Shown: one piece after another, positions 1 through 8,845 of the stretch
Layout: every line of letters begins with the position of its first letter
Numbering within the stretch: position 1 is the first letter of the stretch
Source: CBDUEV01 sp965366365
Lineage (GTDB): Bacteria; Actinomycetota; Acidimicrobiia; Spongiisociales; JAENVV01
NCBI GenBank assembly: GCA_965366365.1
Contig: CBDUEV010000004.1
Location: 1 to 64,000, forward strand
Reading direction: 5' to 3'
DNA length: 64,000 bases
The notes under the pieces: model-generated
What the model was told of the DNA's origin: nothing
Database searches by the model: none
Seen by the model: the letters and a program-made list of their open reading frames with translations, nothing else
Position numbers and translations under genes: made by a program

Positions 1-737
1 ACTTGGGCGTTGGCCCCGATGTTGTAGATCTCACCAGCCGTCCCCTCGTCGACGAGGGTATGGATGGCCGAGCAATGGTCCTCTACGAACAACCAGTCTC
101 GTTCGTTGAGCCCATCGCCGTACACCGGAACCTTCTCGGCGGCGAGGAGATTGGTCACGAAGAGCGGGATCATCTTCTCGGGGAACTGGTACGGACCGTA
201 GTTGTTCGTGCACCTGGTGATGATGGCCGGGTAGTCGAACGTGACGGCGTACGAGCCGACGAGGAGGTCTGCTCCTGCCTTGGACGCCGAGTACGGAGAA
301 GAGCCGTGCAGCTTCCATTCCTCGGTCGCGAACCCCTCCTCTATCGAACCGTAGACCTCATCGGTGCTGACCTGGATGAAACGGTCGACACCGTGTCGCA
401 TTGCCGCGTCGAGCAGCACGCCGGTTCCGACGACATTGGTTTCAAGGAAGACGGAGGGCCCCTCGATCGATCGGTCGACGTGACTCTCGGCCGCAAAATT
501 GACCACGACGTCCACGTTGCCCAGGAGAGAGTCGACCAGAGCCGCATCGCGAATGTCACCTCGGACGAAGGTATGCCCATCGGAGCGGTCGAGTTCGTCG
601 ACAGTGGCCTTCACTCCCGCGTAGGTGAGCAGGTCCAGGTTGATGACCGAGGCGGCCGGCTCGACCTTCATCAGGTGCCGAATGAAGTTCGATCCAATGA
701 AGCCGGCCCCGCCGGTGACAAGATAGGTGCGACTCAT
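1..737 (-). CDS. rfbB: dTDP-glucose 4,6-dehydratase, C-terminus cut by window edge
   Basis: Converts dTDP-glucose to dTDP-4-keto-6-deoxyglucose, the second step of dTDP-rhamnose synthesis, in the cytoplasm. About 245 codons are visible. The N-terminus reads MSRTYLVTGGAGFIGSNF, an extended-SDR NAD-binding GxxGxxG motif; TDEVYG and the catalytic YSASK motif (YxxxK) follow. The reading frame is open to base 1, so roughly the last 80-90 residues lie outside the window. The ATG at 737 is preceded by a TAGCAT -10 box with a 7-nt gap, suggesting a leaderless transcript. rfbC is the next gene on the same strand, upstream, and has its own promoter. Confidence 0.95.
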   Translation of the reverse strand, partial: MSRTYLVTGGAGFIGSNFIRHLMKVEPAASVINLDLLTYAGVKATVDELDRSDGHTFVRGDIRDAALVDSLLGNVDVVVNFAAESHVDRSIEGPSVFLETNVVGTGVLLDAAMRHGVDRFIQVSTDEVYGSIEEGFATEEWKLHGSSPYSASKAGADLLVGSYAVTFDYPAIITRCTNNYGPYQFPEKMIPLFVTNLLAAEKVPVYGDGLNERDWLFVEDHCSAIHTLVDEGTAGEIYNIGANAQ

Positions 738-744
738 GCCGGGC

Positions 745-750
745 ATGCTA
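745..750 (-). promoter_or_regulatory. -10 box (TAGCAT) of rfbB
   Basis: TAGCAT lies 7 nt before the rfbB ATG. This spacing leaves no room for a Shine-Dalgarno site and fits leaderless transcription. No clear -35 element is seen. Confidence 0.5.
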
Positions 751-795
751 TGCCGTTGGGGGCGCTGACCGCCAGCCAGAGCCGAACCACCTGGC

Positions 796-1344
796 CTATT
801 CGAACAGAATCGCCGCGGAGAGCGGGGGCGCCGCTTGATCCTTGGCCGACAGGATCGGCGCCCCGGTCGAGGTGGGCCATTCGATGGCGAGGTCGGGGTC
901 GTTCCATGCAAGTGCCCGGTCGGCCTCGGGATCGTAGAAGGCTGTTGCCTTGTACTCGACCTCGGCCACGTCGCTCAACACGATGAACCCGTGGGCGAAT
1001 CCCTCCGGGATCCACAGCTGCCGCTTGTTCTCCTCCGAGAGTTCCACTCCCATCCATTGTTTGAACGTGGGCGACGATCGCCGAATATCGACGGCGACAT
1101 CCCAGATGGAACCGCGCACGGCCCGCACCAGTTTTCCCTGCGGGTTGGGCAGTTGGTAGTGGAGGCCACGCAGCACTCCCCCGACAGACCCCGAGTGGTT
1201 GTCCTGGACGAAGTCGACCTGGCGACCAACTTGCGCGGCGAACCTCCGTTGGTTGTAGCTTTCGAAGAAGAAGCCTCGATCGTCACCGAACACCTGGGGT
1301 TCGACTACGCAGACCTCCGGCAGAAACGATCCAGAATGCTCCAT
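796..1344 (-). CDS. rfbC: dTDP-4-dehydrorhamnose 3,5-epimerase
   Basis: Epimerises dTDP-4-keto-6-deoxyglucose at C3 and C5, the step after RfbB. At 182 aa it is the usual family length. It shows the cupin-type RmlC landmarks: DDRGFFFESYN near residue 21, QDNHS with the GVLRGLHYQ active-site segment (catalytic His) around 47-63, then GKLVRAVRGSIWDVAVDIR and WIPEGFAHGF. The ATG at 1344 follows a TAGGCT -10 box by 7 nt. It lies directly upstream of rfbB on the same strand, so both serve nucleotide-sugar supply for the neighbouring polysaccharide genes. Confidence 0.96.
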   Translation of the reverse strand: MEHSGSFLPEVCVVEPQVFGDDRGFFFESYNQRRFAAQVGRQVDFVQDNHSGSVGGVLRGLHYQLPNPQGKLVRAVRGSIWDVAVDIRRSSPTFKQWMGVELSEENKRQLWIPEGFAHGFIVLSDVAEVEYKATAFYDPEADRALAWNDPDLAIEWPTSTGAPILSAKDQAAPPLSAAILFE

Positions 1345-1351
1345 TGGCGAC

Positions 1352-1357
1352 AGCCTA
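1352..1357 (-). promoter_or_regulatory. -10 box (TAGGCT) of rfbC
   Basis: TAGGCT with a 7-nt gap to the rfbC ATG, the leaderless arrangement seen repeatedly in this window. Confidence 0.55.
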
Positions 1358-1449
1358 GCCCCTGACCGCGCAGGCTCCCCAGCCTGCCCGGTGCTAGTTT
1401 GGCCGCCTGATCAGCCCTTGCTCGCAAGGTCGGAAGGCCGCCGAACGGC

Positions 1450-4400
1450 ATGGATTCACACCCCCACAACCGGATCGAATCCAGCGCCGACACCGGGCGG
1501 CGGAGCAGTCTCCGTTCGCTACGGGCCCGCCTGGGGAGGCTCGTCAAAGGTGGCAGCAAGAGGGCGCACGATCCACCGAAGACCACCCCAACGCCAGGGC
1601 TCCCTCAGTGGTCCGAGCTCGAGCCACCCAAGGTGACGGTGGCTGTTCCTGTCCACAACGCCTTCAACGAGTTCCAAGCCTGCATCGCAGCGGTGCTTCG
1701 TAACACGAGGTTCCCGGCCAGGATCCTCGTGGCGGACGACGCCAGTACCGATCCCCGCATGCTCGACCTGCTCGACTCGCTCCCGGGGCGGGGCGTCGAT
1801 GTGATGCGGAGCACTGAAAACCGTGGCTTCGTCGAAACGGCGAACGACGTGTTCCGCTCCACTACCGGCGACGTCGTCTTGCTGAACTCCGACACCTTGG
1901 TACCGCCCGGATGGCTGACGCGGATGGTGGCCGCTGCCATCCGCCAGCCGAAGGTCGCCACCGTCACCGCCCTCTCGAACAATGCGGGTGCCTTCTCCGC
2001 ACCCGAATTCGGTCGCCGAAACGAGGTGCCGAGCTGGCTCACCTCCGACAACGTGGGCCGGTTGATCGCTCAGACCTCGGGTCGGATCTACCCGAGCGGC
2101 CCGACTGGCAATGGCTTCTGTATGTACTTCCGACGGGCGGCTCTCGACGAGGTGGGGTTCTTCGACTCGGAGGCCTTCCCGCGCGGCTACGGCGAGGAGA
2201 ACGACTTCTGTATGCGGAGCCGGGCCGCAGGTTGGAAGCACGTGGTGGACGACAGCACCTACGTGTTGCACGATCGCTCGGCCAGCTTTGGCGGGGAGCG
2301 TTCGGCGCTGGCGGAAGCCGGCCAGTTGGTGCTCGACGAGCGATGGCCGGAGTACCGACGCCTGGCCCAAGAGTTCGTGCGGGGTGACCACCTGGCGTCT
2401 GCTCGAGCGGCGGTCGCGGCCGCGTTTTCTGCACCCAAGACTGTCCGTCCTCGCGTTCTGGCGGTCCTCCACGGTGGACAGGGAGGCACCCCCGCCTCGA
2501 CGCGGGATCTCATTGATGCCCTCGATCACCGATTCGACTTCCTGATCCTCCGTTCGGACGGCGCCTCGGCCGACCTCCTGGAACGGTCGGCGGGTTCAGA
2601 ACGGCTGCTCGAGCGGTTTTCCTTCGATGAGCCTCTGCGTTCGACCGACTTCCGGCGATCCGACTACCAGTCGATCGCCCTGCACGTGCTCACCCGTTAC
2701 GCCATCGAACTGGTGCACGTCCGCCACCTGATCGGTCACACCTTCGACCTTCCCCCTGTCGCTCGTTCCCTGGGCATTCCCGTCGTCCTCTCTTTCCACG
2801 ACTTCTATCACGTGTGTCCGACCACCCACCTCATCGACGAGAACGGAGTCTTCTGCGGTGGGGTCTGCACACCGGGCGAAGGGCCCTGCCGAATCCCGAT
2901 GAGCTGGGTGGCGGCGGGCATGCCCGACCTGAAACACAGCGGGGTCTACGAGTGGCGGGATCGAGTGGCCGAGATGTTCCAGGCGGTCGACGCCTTCGTT
3001 ACGACGGTCCCCAGCGTCAGGAGTATCCACCTGGAGGCGTTTCCGCAGCTCGCAGAAGCCCAGTTCCCGGTCTTCGAACACGGACGAGACCTTCCAGCCA
3101 CTCCCTGGAAACCCGGGCAGCCGGTGCCAGGCGAGCCGATCAAGATCCTCGTGGCAGGCAATCTCGACCTTCACAAGGGGAAGGCGTTCCTCTCCGCCTT
3201 GAAAGCCGCAGACCAGGCCGGTCGGCTCGACTTCCACTTCATCGGCCGCTTGGACCCGTTCACAGAAGCACTGGGCGTCTCCCACGGACCCTACGAACGG
3301 GCGGCCTTTCCCGAGATGGTCGGCCGCATCAACCCGACCTTCGCCGGCCTCTTCTCGATCACCGCCGAGTCGTATTCACACACGTTGACCGAGGCGTGGT
3401 CCATGGGATTGCCCGTCTTCGCCACCGACCTCGGAGCTTTTCGTGATCGAATCAGCAGCCAGGGAGGCGGGTGGCTGATCGACCCGAGCGATCCCGAGGG
3501 AGCGTATCGCCTCATTTGCTCGGTAGCCGACGACGCTGAAGAGTACGACCGACGAAGAACGGAAGTCGACCAGGCGCTCCTCCGAACCGCCGCGGAGATG
3601 GCCGTGGACTACGAGGCTCTCTACAAGCAGCACATGGGAAGCGCCTACGTCTCCGTTCGAGAGCCCGTCCGCCTGGGTGTCGTGGCCCTCGGCTCCGGCG
3701 ACCGCCATCCCGGATCGGTTCATGTGCGCGCCCTCCGCCGGTATTGGCACCCCGCCCTGGCCGATCGGGTGGTTCCGATGCTGCTCGACCCCGATCGTTT
3801 CGTCCGCCACCCGCAGGCGGTGCACCTGGATGCAATCATCGTGGAGCGCAACGGCGTTCCACCAGAGCAGACTCGCCCGTTTCTCGACACCGTGAGGTCG
3901 CAACGCCTGCCCTTTGCTCTGGATCTCGATGACGACCTCATCGAGCTTCCCCGATCCCATCCCCACTACTCATCCTTCGGAACCGACGTCGCGGCATCGC
4001 TGCAGGCGCTGGCGGAGGCCGCCCGCCTCATCACGGTCAGCACCGCCCCCCTCGCCCAGCGACTCGGCCGGTTCGGTCGCGTTGCACTCGTCCCAAACCA
4101 CCTCGACGAAGGGCTCTGGATGACTCCCTCTCCTCCTCGGCCCAGCGGCTCCGATGCAGGAGTCCTGCGGGTCCTCTTCTTCGGGAACGACAGCCACCAA
4201 GCCGACCTCCCGCTCGTTCAGTCCGCCTTCGAGGGCGTCACTTCGCGAACCCTCACATTGGCCGGGATCGCAAACCCGTCTTCCGCTCCCGAGTGGGCGA
4301 CCGCCCTGCCCATGACCCACGAGGTTCGGCAGTACCCGGATTTCGTTGCGTGGCTCAGAGCGATCGCCGCCGACTTCGACGTGGCCATCGCTCCTCTCGT

Positions 4401-4704
4401 CGACCTGGAATGGACCCGCGCCAAGAGCGACCTCAAGTATCTCGAGTCGACGGCGCTTCATCTTCCGGTGCTTGCGAGCGACGTCGAGGCCTATCGAGAC
4501 ACGATCGTCGACGGCCAGACCGGGGTGCTGGTTCCCGACGGGCGGGACGCGTGGCAGGAGGCGTTGGAGTCGATTGCTCGCGACAGCGAACACCGCACCG
4601 CCATGGCGGAGCGAGCTTACGCGTACGTGAAAGGCAATCGACTCCTGGGCGGGCATGCGGCTTCAATAGTCGAGCTTCTCGATGATCTAGCCCACCGGGA
4701 GTGA
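1450..4704 (+). CDS. three-module glycosyltransferase (GT2 plus two GT4-like parts)
   Basis: A 1084-aa cytoplasmic or membrane-peripheral glycosyltransferase. Residues about 60-290 are a GT-A/GT2 domain: VTVAVPVHNAFNEF, LVADDAST (metal/nucleotide-sugar DD), LLNSDTLVPPGWL (DxD-like), then GYGEENDFCMRSR. Residues about 330-720 resemble a GT-B/GT4 enzyme (LVAGNLDLHKGKAF; ITAESYSHTLTEAWSMGLPV). From about 738 to the end there is a second GT-B-like module (RLGVVALGSGDRHPGSVHV, FALDLDDDLIELP, KSDLKYLEST). Such fusions assemble surface polysaccharides and would use the dTDP-sugars made by the neighbours. The start is uncertain: an AAGG about 13 nt upstream is a poor ribosome site. It ends 1 nt before the convergent Wzt-like gene. 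Confidence 0.88.
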   Translation: MDSHPHNRIESSADTGRRSSLRSLRARLGRLVKGGSKRAHDPPKTTPTPGLPQWSELEPPKVTVAVPVHNAFNEFQACIAAVLRNTRFPARILVADDASTDPRMLDLLDSLPGRGVDVMRSTENRGFVETANDVFRSTTGDVVLLNSDTLVPPGWLTRMVAAAIRQPKVATVTALSNNAGAFSAPEFGRRNEVPSWLTSDNVGRLIAQTSGRIYPSGPTGNGFCMYFRRAALDEVGFFDSEAFPRGYGEENDFCMRSRAAGWKHVVDDSTYVLHDRSASFGGERSALAEAGQLVLDERWPEYRRLAQEFVRGDHLASARAAVAAAFSAPKTVRPRVLAVLHGGQGGTPASTRDLIDALDHRFDFLILRSDGASADLLERSAGSERLLERFSFDEPLRSTDFRRSDYQSIALHVLTRYAIELVHVRHLIGHTFDLPPVARSLGIPVVLSFHDFYHVCPTTHLIDENGVFCGGVCTPGEGPCRIPMSWVAAGMPDLKHSGVYEWRDRVAEMFQAVDAFVTTVPSVRSIHLEAFPQLAEAQFPVFEHGRDLPATPWKPGQPVPGEPIKILVAGNLDLHKGKAFLSALKAADQAGRLDFHFIGRLDPFTEALGVSHGPYERAAFPEMVGRINPTFAGLFSITAESYSHTLTEAWSMGLPVFATDLGAFRDRISSQGGGWLIDPSDPEGAYRLICSVADDAEEYDRRRTEVDQALLRTAAEMAVDYEALYKQHMGSAYVSVREPVRLGVVALGSGDRHPGSVHVRALRRYWHPALADRVVPMLLDPDRFVRHPQAVHLDAIIVERNGVPPEQTRPFLDTVRSQRLPFALDLDDDLIELPRSHPHYSSFGTDVAASLQALAEAARLITVSTAPLAQRLGRFGRVALVPNHLDEGLWMTPSPPRPSGSDAGVLRVLFFGNDSHQADLPLVQSAFEGVTSRTLTLAGIANPSSAPEWATALPMTHEVRQYPDFVAWLRAIAADFDVAIAPLVDLEWTRAKSDLKYLESTALHLPVLASDVEAYRDTIVDGQTGVLVPDGRDAWQEALESIARDSEHRTAMAERAYAYVKGNRLLGGHAASIVELLDDLAHRE

Positions 4705-4705
4705 A

Positions 4706-5860
4706 TCACACGGGGTCGTTCGGGGCAATGCTGTCGATATCAGCCCCGATTTCGGGGGCCGCCTTCGGGTCGGCAGGGCCTTTGCTGCGCTGACCGGCCT
4801 TGCCCTGGCCCTGACCCCCTTTGTTCTGACCCGCCTTGCCTTGACCCGGCTTGCCCTGGCCGCCCCTCGCCTGACCGCCTTGGCCCTGACCCGCCTTGCC
4901 CTGGCCGCCCTTGTTCTGACCGCCCTGACGCTGACCGCCTTGGCCCTGACCCGCCTTGCCTTGGCCGCCCTTGTTCTGACCGCCCTGACGCTGACCGCCT
5001 TGGCCCCCCTTGCCCTGACCGCCCTGGCCCTGACCGGTTTTGCCCTGACCGCCCCTCGCCTGACCGGCCTCGCCCTGGCCTGACTTGCCAGCCCTGGCGG
5101 CCTCCGCCCTGGCCTGCCGTCGGGCGCGACGCCTCGATTCGCGTCCATACTCCGACACCACCTCGGCGGCCTCGCCGATCTGGACGATCTTCCCCCGATC
5201 CATCCACATCGCCCGGTCACAGAAGTCGGCAACGCTCTCCAGAGAATGCGACACGAAGATGATGGTTCCGGCCCGCTCGAGGAGATCCTCCATCGCCTTC
5301 ATCGACTTCTCACGGAATGCCTGGTCGCCGACCGAGAGGACCTCGTCCAAGAAGAGGATCTCAGGGTCCAGATGCATCCCGACGGAGAAGGCCAGTCGCG
5401 AGAACATCCCCGACGAGTACGTCTTGACCGGTCGATCGATCGCCTCCTCGAGACCGGCGTATTCGACGATATCGTCGAACATCTCATCGATCTGCGCCTT
5501 CCTCAAGCCACCGGCCAGCCCACCCAGATAGATGTTCCTCCGGCCCGAAAGCTGATGGTTGAACCCCACACCCAGCTGCAGCAGCGTTGACGCCCGTCCG
5601 TTGACCACCACCTTGCCACTGTCGGGTCGAAGGGTTCCGGCCAATACGCGCAAGAGGGTGCTCTTACCGGCGCCATTGCGTCCGACGATCCCGAAAGCCT
5701 CGCCGCGGTGCACCTCGAACGACACATCGTCGACGGCCGTCACCTCCTCCACCTCACGATGCCGGAACGTGGCGAGGGTCCGACGCATGGTCGGTTTCTT
5801 GTCGACATACGGCCGGAACCGAACGGACAAGTTCTCGACGGAAATGGCGGGGCGGGTCAC
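4706..5860 (-). CDS. wzt: polysaccharide ABC exporter ATPase (Wzt-type) with Gly/Gln/Lys repeat tail
   Basis: The ATP-hydrolysing subunit of an ABC-2 polysaccharide exporter, working with the overlapping permease gene (GTGA overlap). Residues 1-245 form the ABC domain: Walker A GIVGRNGAGKSTLLRVL, signature YSSGMFSRLAFSVGM, Walker B EILFLDEVLSVGD, H-loop FVSHSLESV. Instead of the carbohydrate-binding domain of many Wzt proteins, residues about 257-360 are a disordered, basic run of GQGKGGQ-like units with no hydrophobic core. The tail is encoded by tandem repeats, including two 60-bp copies. Total length is 384 aa. The tail's role is unknown; it may bind the anionic glycan, RNA or a partner (inference). 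Confidence 0.93.
   Translation of the reverse strand: MTRPAISVENLSVRFRPYVDKKPTMRRTLATFRHREVEEVTAVDDVSFEVHRGEAFGIVGRNGAGKSTLLRVLAGTLRPDSGKVVVNGRASTLLQLGVGFNHQLSGRRNIYLGGLAGGLRKAQIDEMFDDIVEYAGLEEAIDRPVKTYSSGMFSRLAFSVGMHLDPEILFLDEVLSVGDQAFREKSMKAMEDLLERAGTIIFVSHSLESVADFCDRAMWMDRGKIVQIGEAAEVVSEYGRESRRRARRQARAEAARAGKSGQGEAGQARGGQGKTGQGQGGQGKGGQGGQRQGGQNKGGQGKAGQGQGGQRQGGQNKGGQGKAGQGQGGQARGGQGKPGQGKAGQNKGGQGQGKAGQRSKGPADPKAAPEIGADIDSIAPNDPV
4790..5090. repeat. tandem repeat tract encoding the (G-Q-x-x-G-Q) tail
   Basis: Degenerate short repeats of the ctgaccgcc/ttgccctgacc type fill this stretch. Two adjacent 60-bp units, 4871-4930 and 4931-4990, differ at a single base and encode the same 20-residue block (RQGGQNKGGQGKAGQGQGGQ). 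The period is a multiple of three, so copy-number change would keep the frame. Confidence 0.9.
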
Positions 5861-6678
5861 AGGTACCGAACCATTCTGCCCTCATACCGGACAAAGAGCG
5901 CCAGGCCCAACCCCGCCACGGCGACCGCCCAGGCGGCGGCGCTGACCAGGTAGGCGCTTTGGAACTCGTAGCCGAGGAAGGCGGTGCGATACAGCCCGAC
6001 TATCGAAAACAACGGGTTGGCTTCCACGAGAGGCACGAGGTCGTCAGGGAATCGATCCATGGTTTCGAGCGGCCAGATGATCGGGGTGAGGTAAAGCCAC
6101 AATCTGGAGATATAGGGCAGAACGTTGTTGATGTCCCGAAACGGCACCGCCATCCTCGCCGTGATGGCGCTGAGCCCCAGGTTGAAGGTGAGGTGGATCA
6201 GCAGAATCAGAGGGAGCAAAGCCAACCCGGCCGTCAGTTTGAGTCCCCCGGTGGGAAGCACCATGACGAACAGCACGACCAGCGAAGCGAGGAAGCCGAC
6301 ACCGGACTCGATGAGATTGGCAATCGGGAGGATGAGGCGGGGAAAGCGAAGGTTCACCAGGAGTTTGGCATTCTGAAGGATGCTGTTCGCTCCCCCGGTC
6401 ATGGCCTGAGCAGTGAAGTGAAAGGCGAACATCCCCGTCATCAGATATCCCAGATCTCGGCCTCCGGGGAAGATGAATCCGAACACCAGGAAATAGACCG
6501 CCCCGAGCAGCAGGGGGTTCAACACCCACCAGAACAACCCCAGGGCTGTTGAGGCGTTGCGCGCTTTGAGGTTCCCCATGGCGAGGAACCACGCGAATTC
6601 CCGCCGAGTCCAGAGATCGGCGAGGTAGGTGCGGACGCGGTGAATGCGCGACGTGAGAACTGCTGCAGGAGACGCCAT
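5857..6678 (-). CDS. wzm: polysaccharide ABC exporter permease (Wzm-type, ABC-2)
   Basis: Membrane subunit of the ABC-2 exporter that moves a lipid-linked polysaccharide across the cytoplasmic membrane. The 273-aa protein starts with an amphipathic cytoplasmic segment (RRREFAWF-like, NLKARNASTALGLFWWVLNP) and has six hydrophobic stretches, including LLLGAVYFLVFGFIF and LLPLILLIHLTFNLGLSAI. It ends with the typical ANPLFSIVGLYR and last membrane span. I chose ATG 6678 over the in-frame GTG at 6687 because a TAGAGT -10 box at 6689-6694 lies only 1 nt from the GTG. Its stop overlaps the wzt start, indicating coupled translation. Confidence 0.92.
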   Translation of the reverse strand: MASPAAVLTSRIHRVRTYLADLWTRREFAWFLAMGNLKARNASTALGLFWWVLNPLLLGAVYFLVFGFIFPGGRDLGYLMTGMFAFHFTAQAMTGGANSILQNAKLLVNLRFPRLILPIANLIESGVGFLASLVVLFVMVLPTGGLKLTAGLALLPLILLIHLTFNLGLSAITARMAVPFRDINNVLPYISRLWLYLTPIIWPLETMDRFPDDLVPLVEANPLFSIVGLYRTAFLGYEFQSAYLVSAAAWAVAVAGLGLALFVRYEGRMVRYL

Positions 6679-6688
6679 GGATGACACA

Positions 6689-6694
6689 ACTCTA
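6689..6694 (-). promoter_or_regulatory. -10 box (TAGAGT) of the wzm-wzt operon
   Basis: TAGAGT lies 10 nt before ATG 6678, giving a leader of about 3 nt. It decides the start codon of wzm. Confidence 0.45.
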
Positions 6695-6726
6695 GCCAGA
6701 TGCGCCTTGGCTCCCCACCGTAAGGG

Positions 6727-8676
6727 CTAGGCGAGCCAGGCAGCCACCTTGGACGCCACCGCCTCGGCCGTGAAACCGAACTCCTCGGCGAGGATCCCGG
6801 CGGGAGCCGACGCGCCAAAACGGTCGATCCCGATCTTGAGCCCATCGGCGCCGACAACACGGTCCCACCCGAAGGTGGCGGCCGCTTCGATCGACACCCG
6901 AGGAATCCCCGCGCCCAGCACACCCTCTCGATACTCGGCCGACTGCTCGTCGAACGCCTCCCAGCACGGCAGGGAGACCACTCGTGCTGAGACACCCTGC
7001 CTGTCGAGGATGTAGGCCGCCTCCACCGCCAGCGAAACCTCCGAGCCGGTGGCCACCAGCACCACGCCGTCGCCATCCTTGACGACGTAGCCACCCTGGA
7101 CGAGCGCACCGCGACTCCCCGAACGGTCGAGGACCGGGACGCCTTGTCGAGTGAGCACCAACGCTGTCGGACCTTCGCTCCTGTTCAGAGCCAGTTCCCA
7201 TGCCTCCACCGTCTCGACGGCGTCGGCGGGTCGCACCACCCACATTCCGGGCATGGCCCGCAAGGAAGCCAGGTGTTCGATCGGCTGGTGAGTCGGGCCA
7301 TCCTCTCCGAGGAAGACCGAATCATGGGTCAGTACCCAGATGCTGGGCGCTTCCATCAACGCCCCGAGCCGCAACGAAGGCCTCATGTAGTCGGTGAACA
7401 CGAAGAAGGTTGAGCCATACGCCTTCAGCCCACCGTGGACGGCCATGCCGTTCACGATGGCAGTCATCGCATGCTCACGAATGCCGAAGTTGATGTTGCG
7501 TCCCGCCGGGTCGTCGACCGAGAAATCCGGCGAGGTAGAGATGTGCGTCATCGTCGAACCGACCAGATCGGCTGCTCCACCGATGAGACCCGGCGCCTTC
7601 TCGGCCATCTGATCGAAGATCTTGCCATTGACGGCGCGCGTGGCGAGCTTGGAGCCGCTTTCGAACTCCGGCATGTCCAGTGACACTCGACCACCGTCCC
7701 AAAGCGCACCCCAGAGGGCGAGCTTCTCCGGCCCGGCTGCCTGCTTCCGCGTCTTCCACGCTGCATGGGCCTCCCGGCCCCGATTCATGGCCGTTCCGAA
7801 GAACTCGGTGACGCTGGGGGGAACCAGAAATGACGAGTCGGCGGGCCAGTCGAGGGCCTCTTTGGTGAGCCGGATCTCGTCGTCGCCGAGGGGCGAGCCA
7901 TGCACGGACGACGTGTCCTGCTTGTTCGGGCTTCCGTACCCTATGTGAGTATGGGCGACCACGAGGGTGGGCTTTTCGGTCTCGGCGATCGCCTCCCGAC
8001 AGGCTTCCCTGATCGCCTGGTGGTCGTGACCATCGATGTCGACGATGTGCCAGCCCTGGGACACGAACCGTGCAGCGACGTCCTCGGTGAAAGTCACATC
8101 GGTCGAACCGTCGATGGAGATCTCATTGTCGTCATAGAGGTAGGTGAGCTTCCCCAGGCCCAGATGGCCGGCCAGGGACGCACTCTCGTAGGAGATGCCC
8201 TCCATCAAATCACCGTCGGAGACGAAGCCCCAGGTTCGATGGTCCACGAGATCGGAACCAAGGCGCGCTCGCAGGTGGGCCTCGGCCAGAGCCATCCCGA
8301 CGCCGGTTCCGAACCCCTGCCCAAGCGGGCCGGTGGTCATCTCGATGCCCACGTGGCGTTCACGCTCCGGATGTCCGGCCGTGATCGAGCCCCACTGACG
8401 GAAATCCTGGAGGTCCGCCATGGTCAAACCAAAGCCACTGAGATGCAGCAGCGAGTAGAGCAACATGGAGCCATGGCCATTGGAGAGAACGAAGCGATCC
8501 CGGTCGGGCCACTCGGGCGCGTCGGGATCCACCACGATGAATTCCCCCCACAGAACGGCGGCCAGGTCGGCCATTCCCATGGGCATGCCCGGATGTCCGG
8601 AATTGGCTCGTTGAACGGCGTCCATCGAGAGAGTCCGAATCGTATTGGCGGCCAGTCGTAGCGTCTCGTCCGTCAT
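6727..8676 (-). CDS. tkt: transketolase
   Basis: Thiamine-diphosphate enzyme of the pentose phosphate pathway that moves two-carbon units between sugar phosphates. At 649 aa it has family length. Visible are ANSGHPGMPMGMA near the N-terminus, GPLGQGFGTGVGMA, the TPP-binding GDGDLMEGISYE-like SDGDLMEGIS, and the pyrimidine-domain segment FGIREHAMTAIVNGMA with catalytic Glu. The C-terminal domain ends at VASKVAAWLA. The frame is open for 59 codons upstream, but ATG 8676 has a GGAAGGG ribosome site 4 nt away and matches the conserved N-terminus. It is divergent from the sulfate-activation gene. Confidence 0.97.
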   Translation of the reverse strand: MTDETLRLAANTIRTLSMDAVQRANSGHPGMPMGMADLAAVLWGEFIVVDPDAPEWPDRDRFVLSNGHGSMLLYSLLHLSGFGLTMADLQDFRQWGSITAGHPERERHVGIEMTTGPLGQGFGTGVGMALAEAHLRARLGSDLVDHRTWGFVSDGDLMEGISYESASLAGHLGLGKLTYLYDDNEISIDGSTDVTFTEDVAARFVSQGWHIVDIDGHDHQAIREACREAIAETEKPTLVVAHTHIGYGSPNKQDTSSVHGSPLGDDEIRLTKEALDWPADSSFLVPPSVTEFFGTAMNRGREAHAAWKTRKQAAGPEKLALWGALWDGGRVSLDMPEFESGSKLATRAVNGKIFDQMAEKAPGLIGGAADLVGSTMTHISTSPDFSVDDPAGRNINFGIREHAMTAIVNGMAVHGGLKAYGSTFFVFTDYMRPSLRLGALMEAPSIWVLTHDSVFLGEDGPTHQPIEHLASLRAMPGMWVVRPADAVETVEAWELALNRSEGPTALVLTRQGVPVLDRSGSRGALVQGGYVVKDGDGVVLVATGSEVSLAVEAAYILDRQGVSARVVSLPCWEAFDEQSAEYREGVLGAGIPRVSIEAAATFGWDRVVGADGLKIGIDRFGASAPAGILAEEFGFTAEAVASKVAAWLA

Positions 8677-8772
8677 TGCCCTTCCATCGTGCGGTGAGGC
8701 GGCCAGGGTAGCGGCGCCCTCGCTCCGCCCCCCAACCTGGGGTCGGGATGGCGGGCGGCGGTCCAAACTCGG

Positions 8773-8778
8773 TAGACT
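8773..8778 (+). promoter_or_regulatory. -10 box (TAGACT) of the sulfate-activation operon
   Basis: TAGACT sits in the gap between transketolase and the Sat/APS-kinase gene and would give a leader of roughly 60 nt ending in AAGGAG 7 nt before ATG 8846. Confidence 0.4.
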
Positions 8779-8845
8779 CCTGCTCCCCCCGCCAGTAACG
8801 AATCGCATCGGGCGCGTGTGACGCGGCCCAACAAGGAGACTTTTC

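Noticed and set aside
4790..5090. CRISPR array
   Set aside because: The repeats are in-frame coding repeats with no unique spacers and continue the ABC ATPase reading frame.
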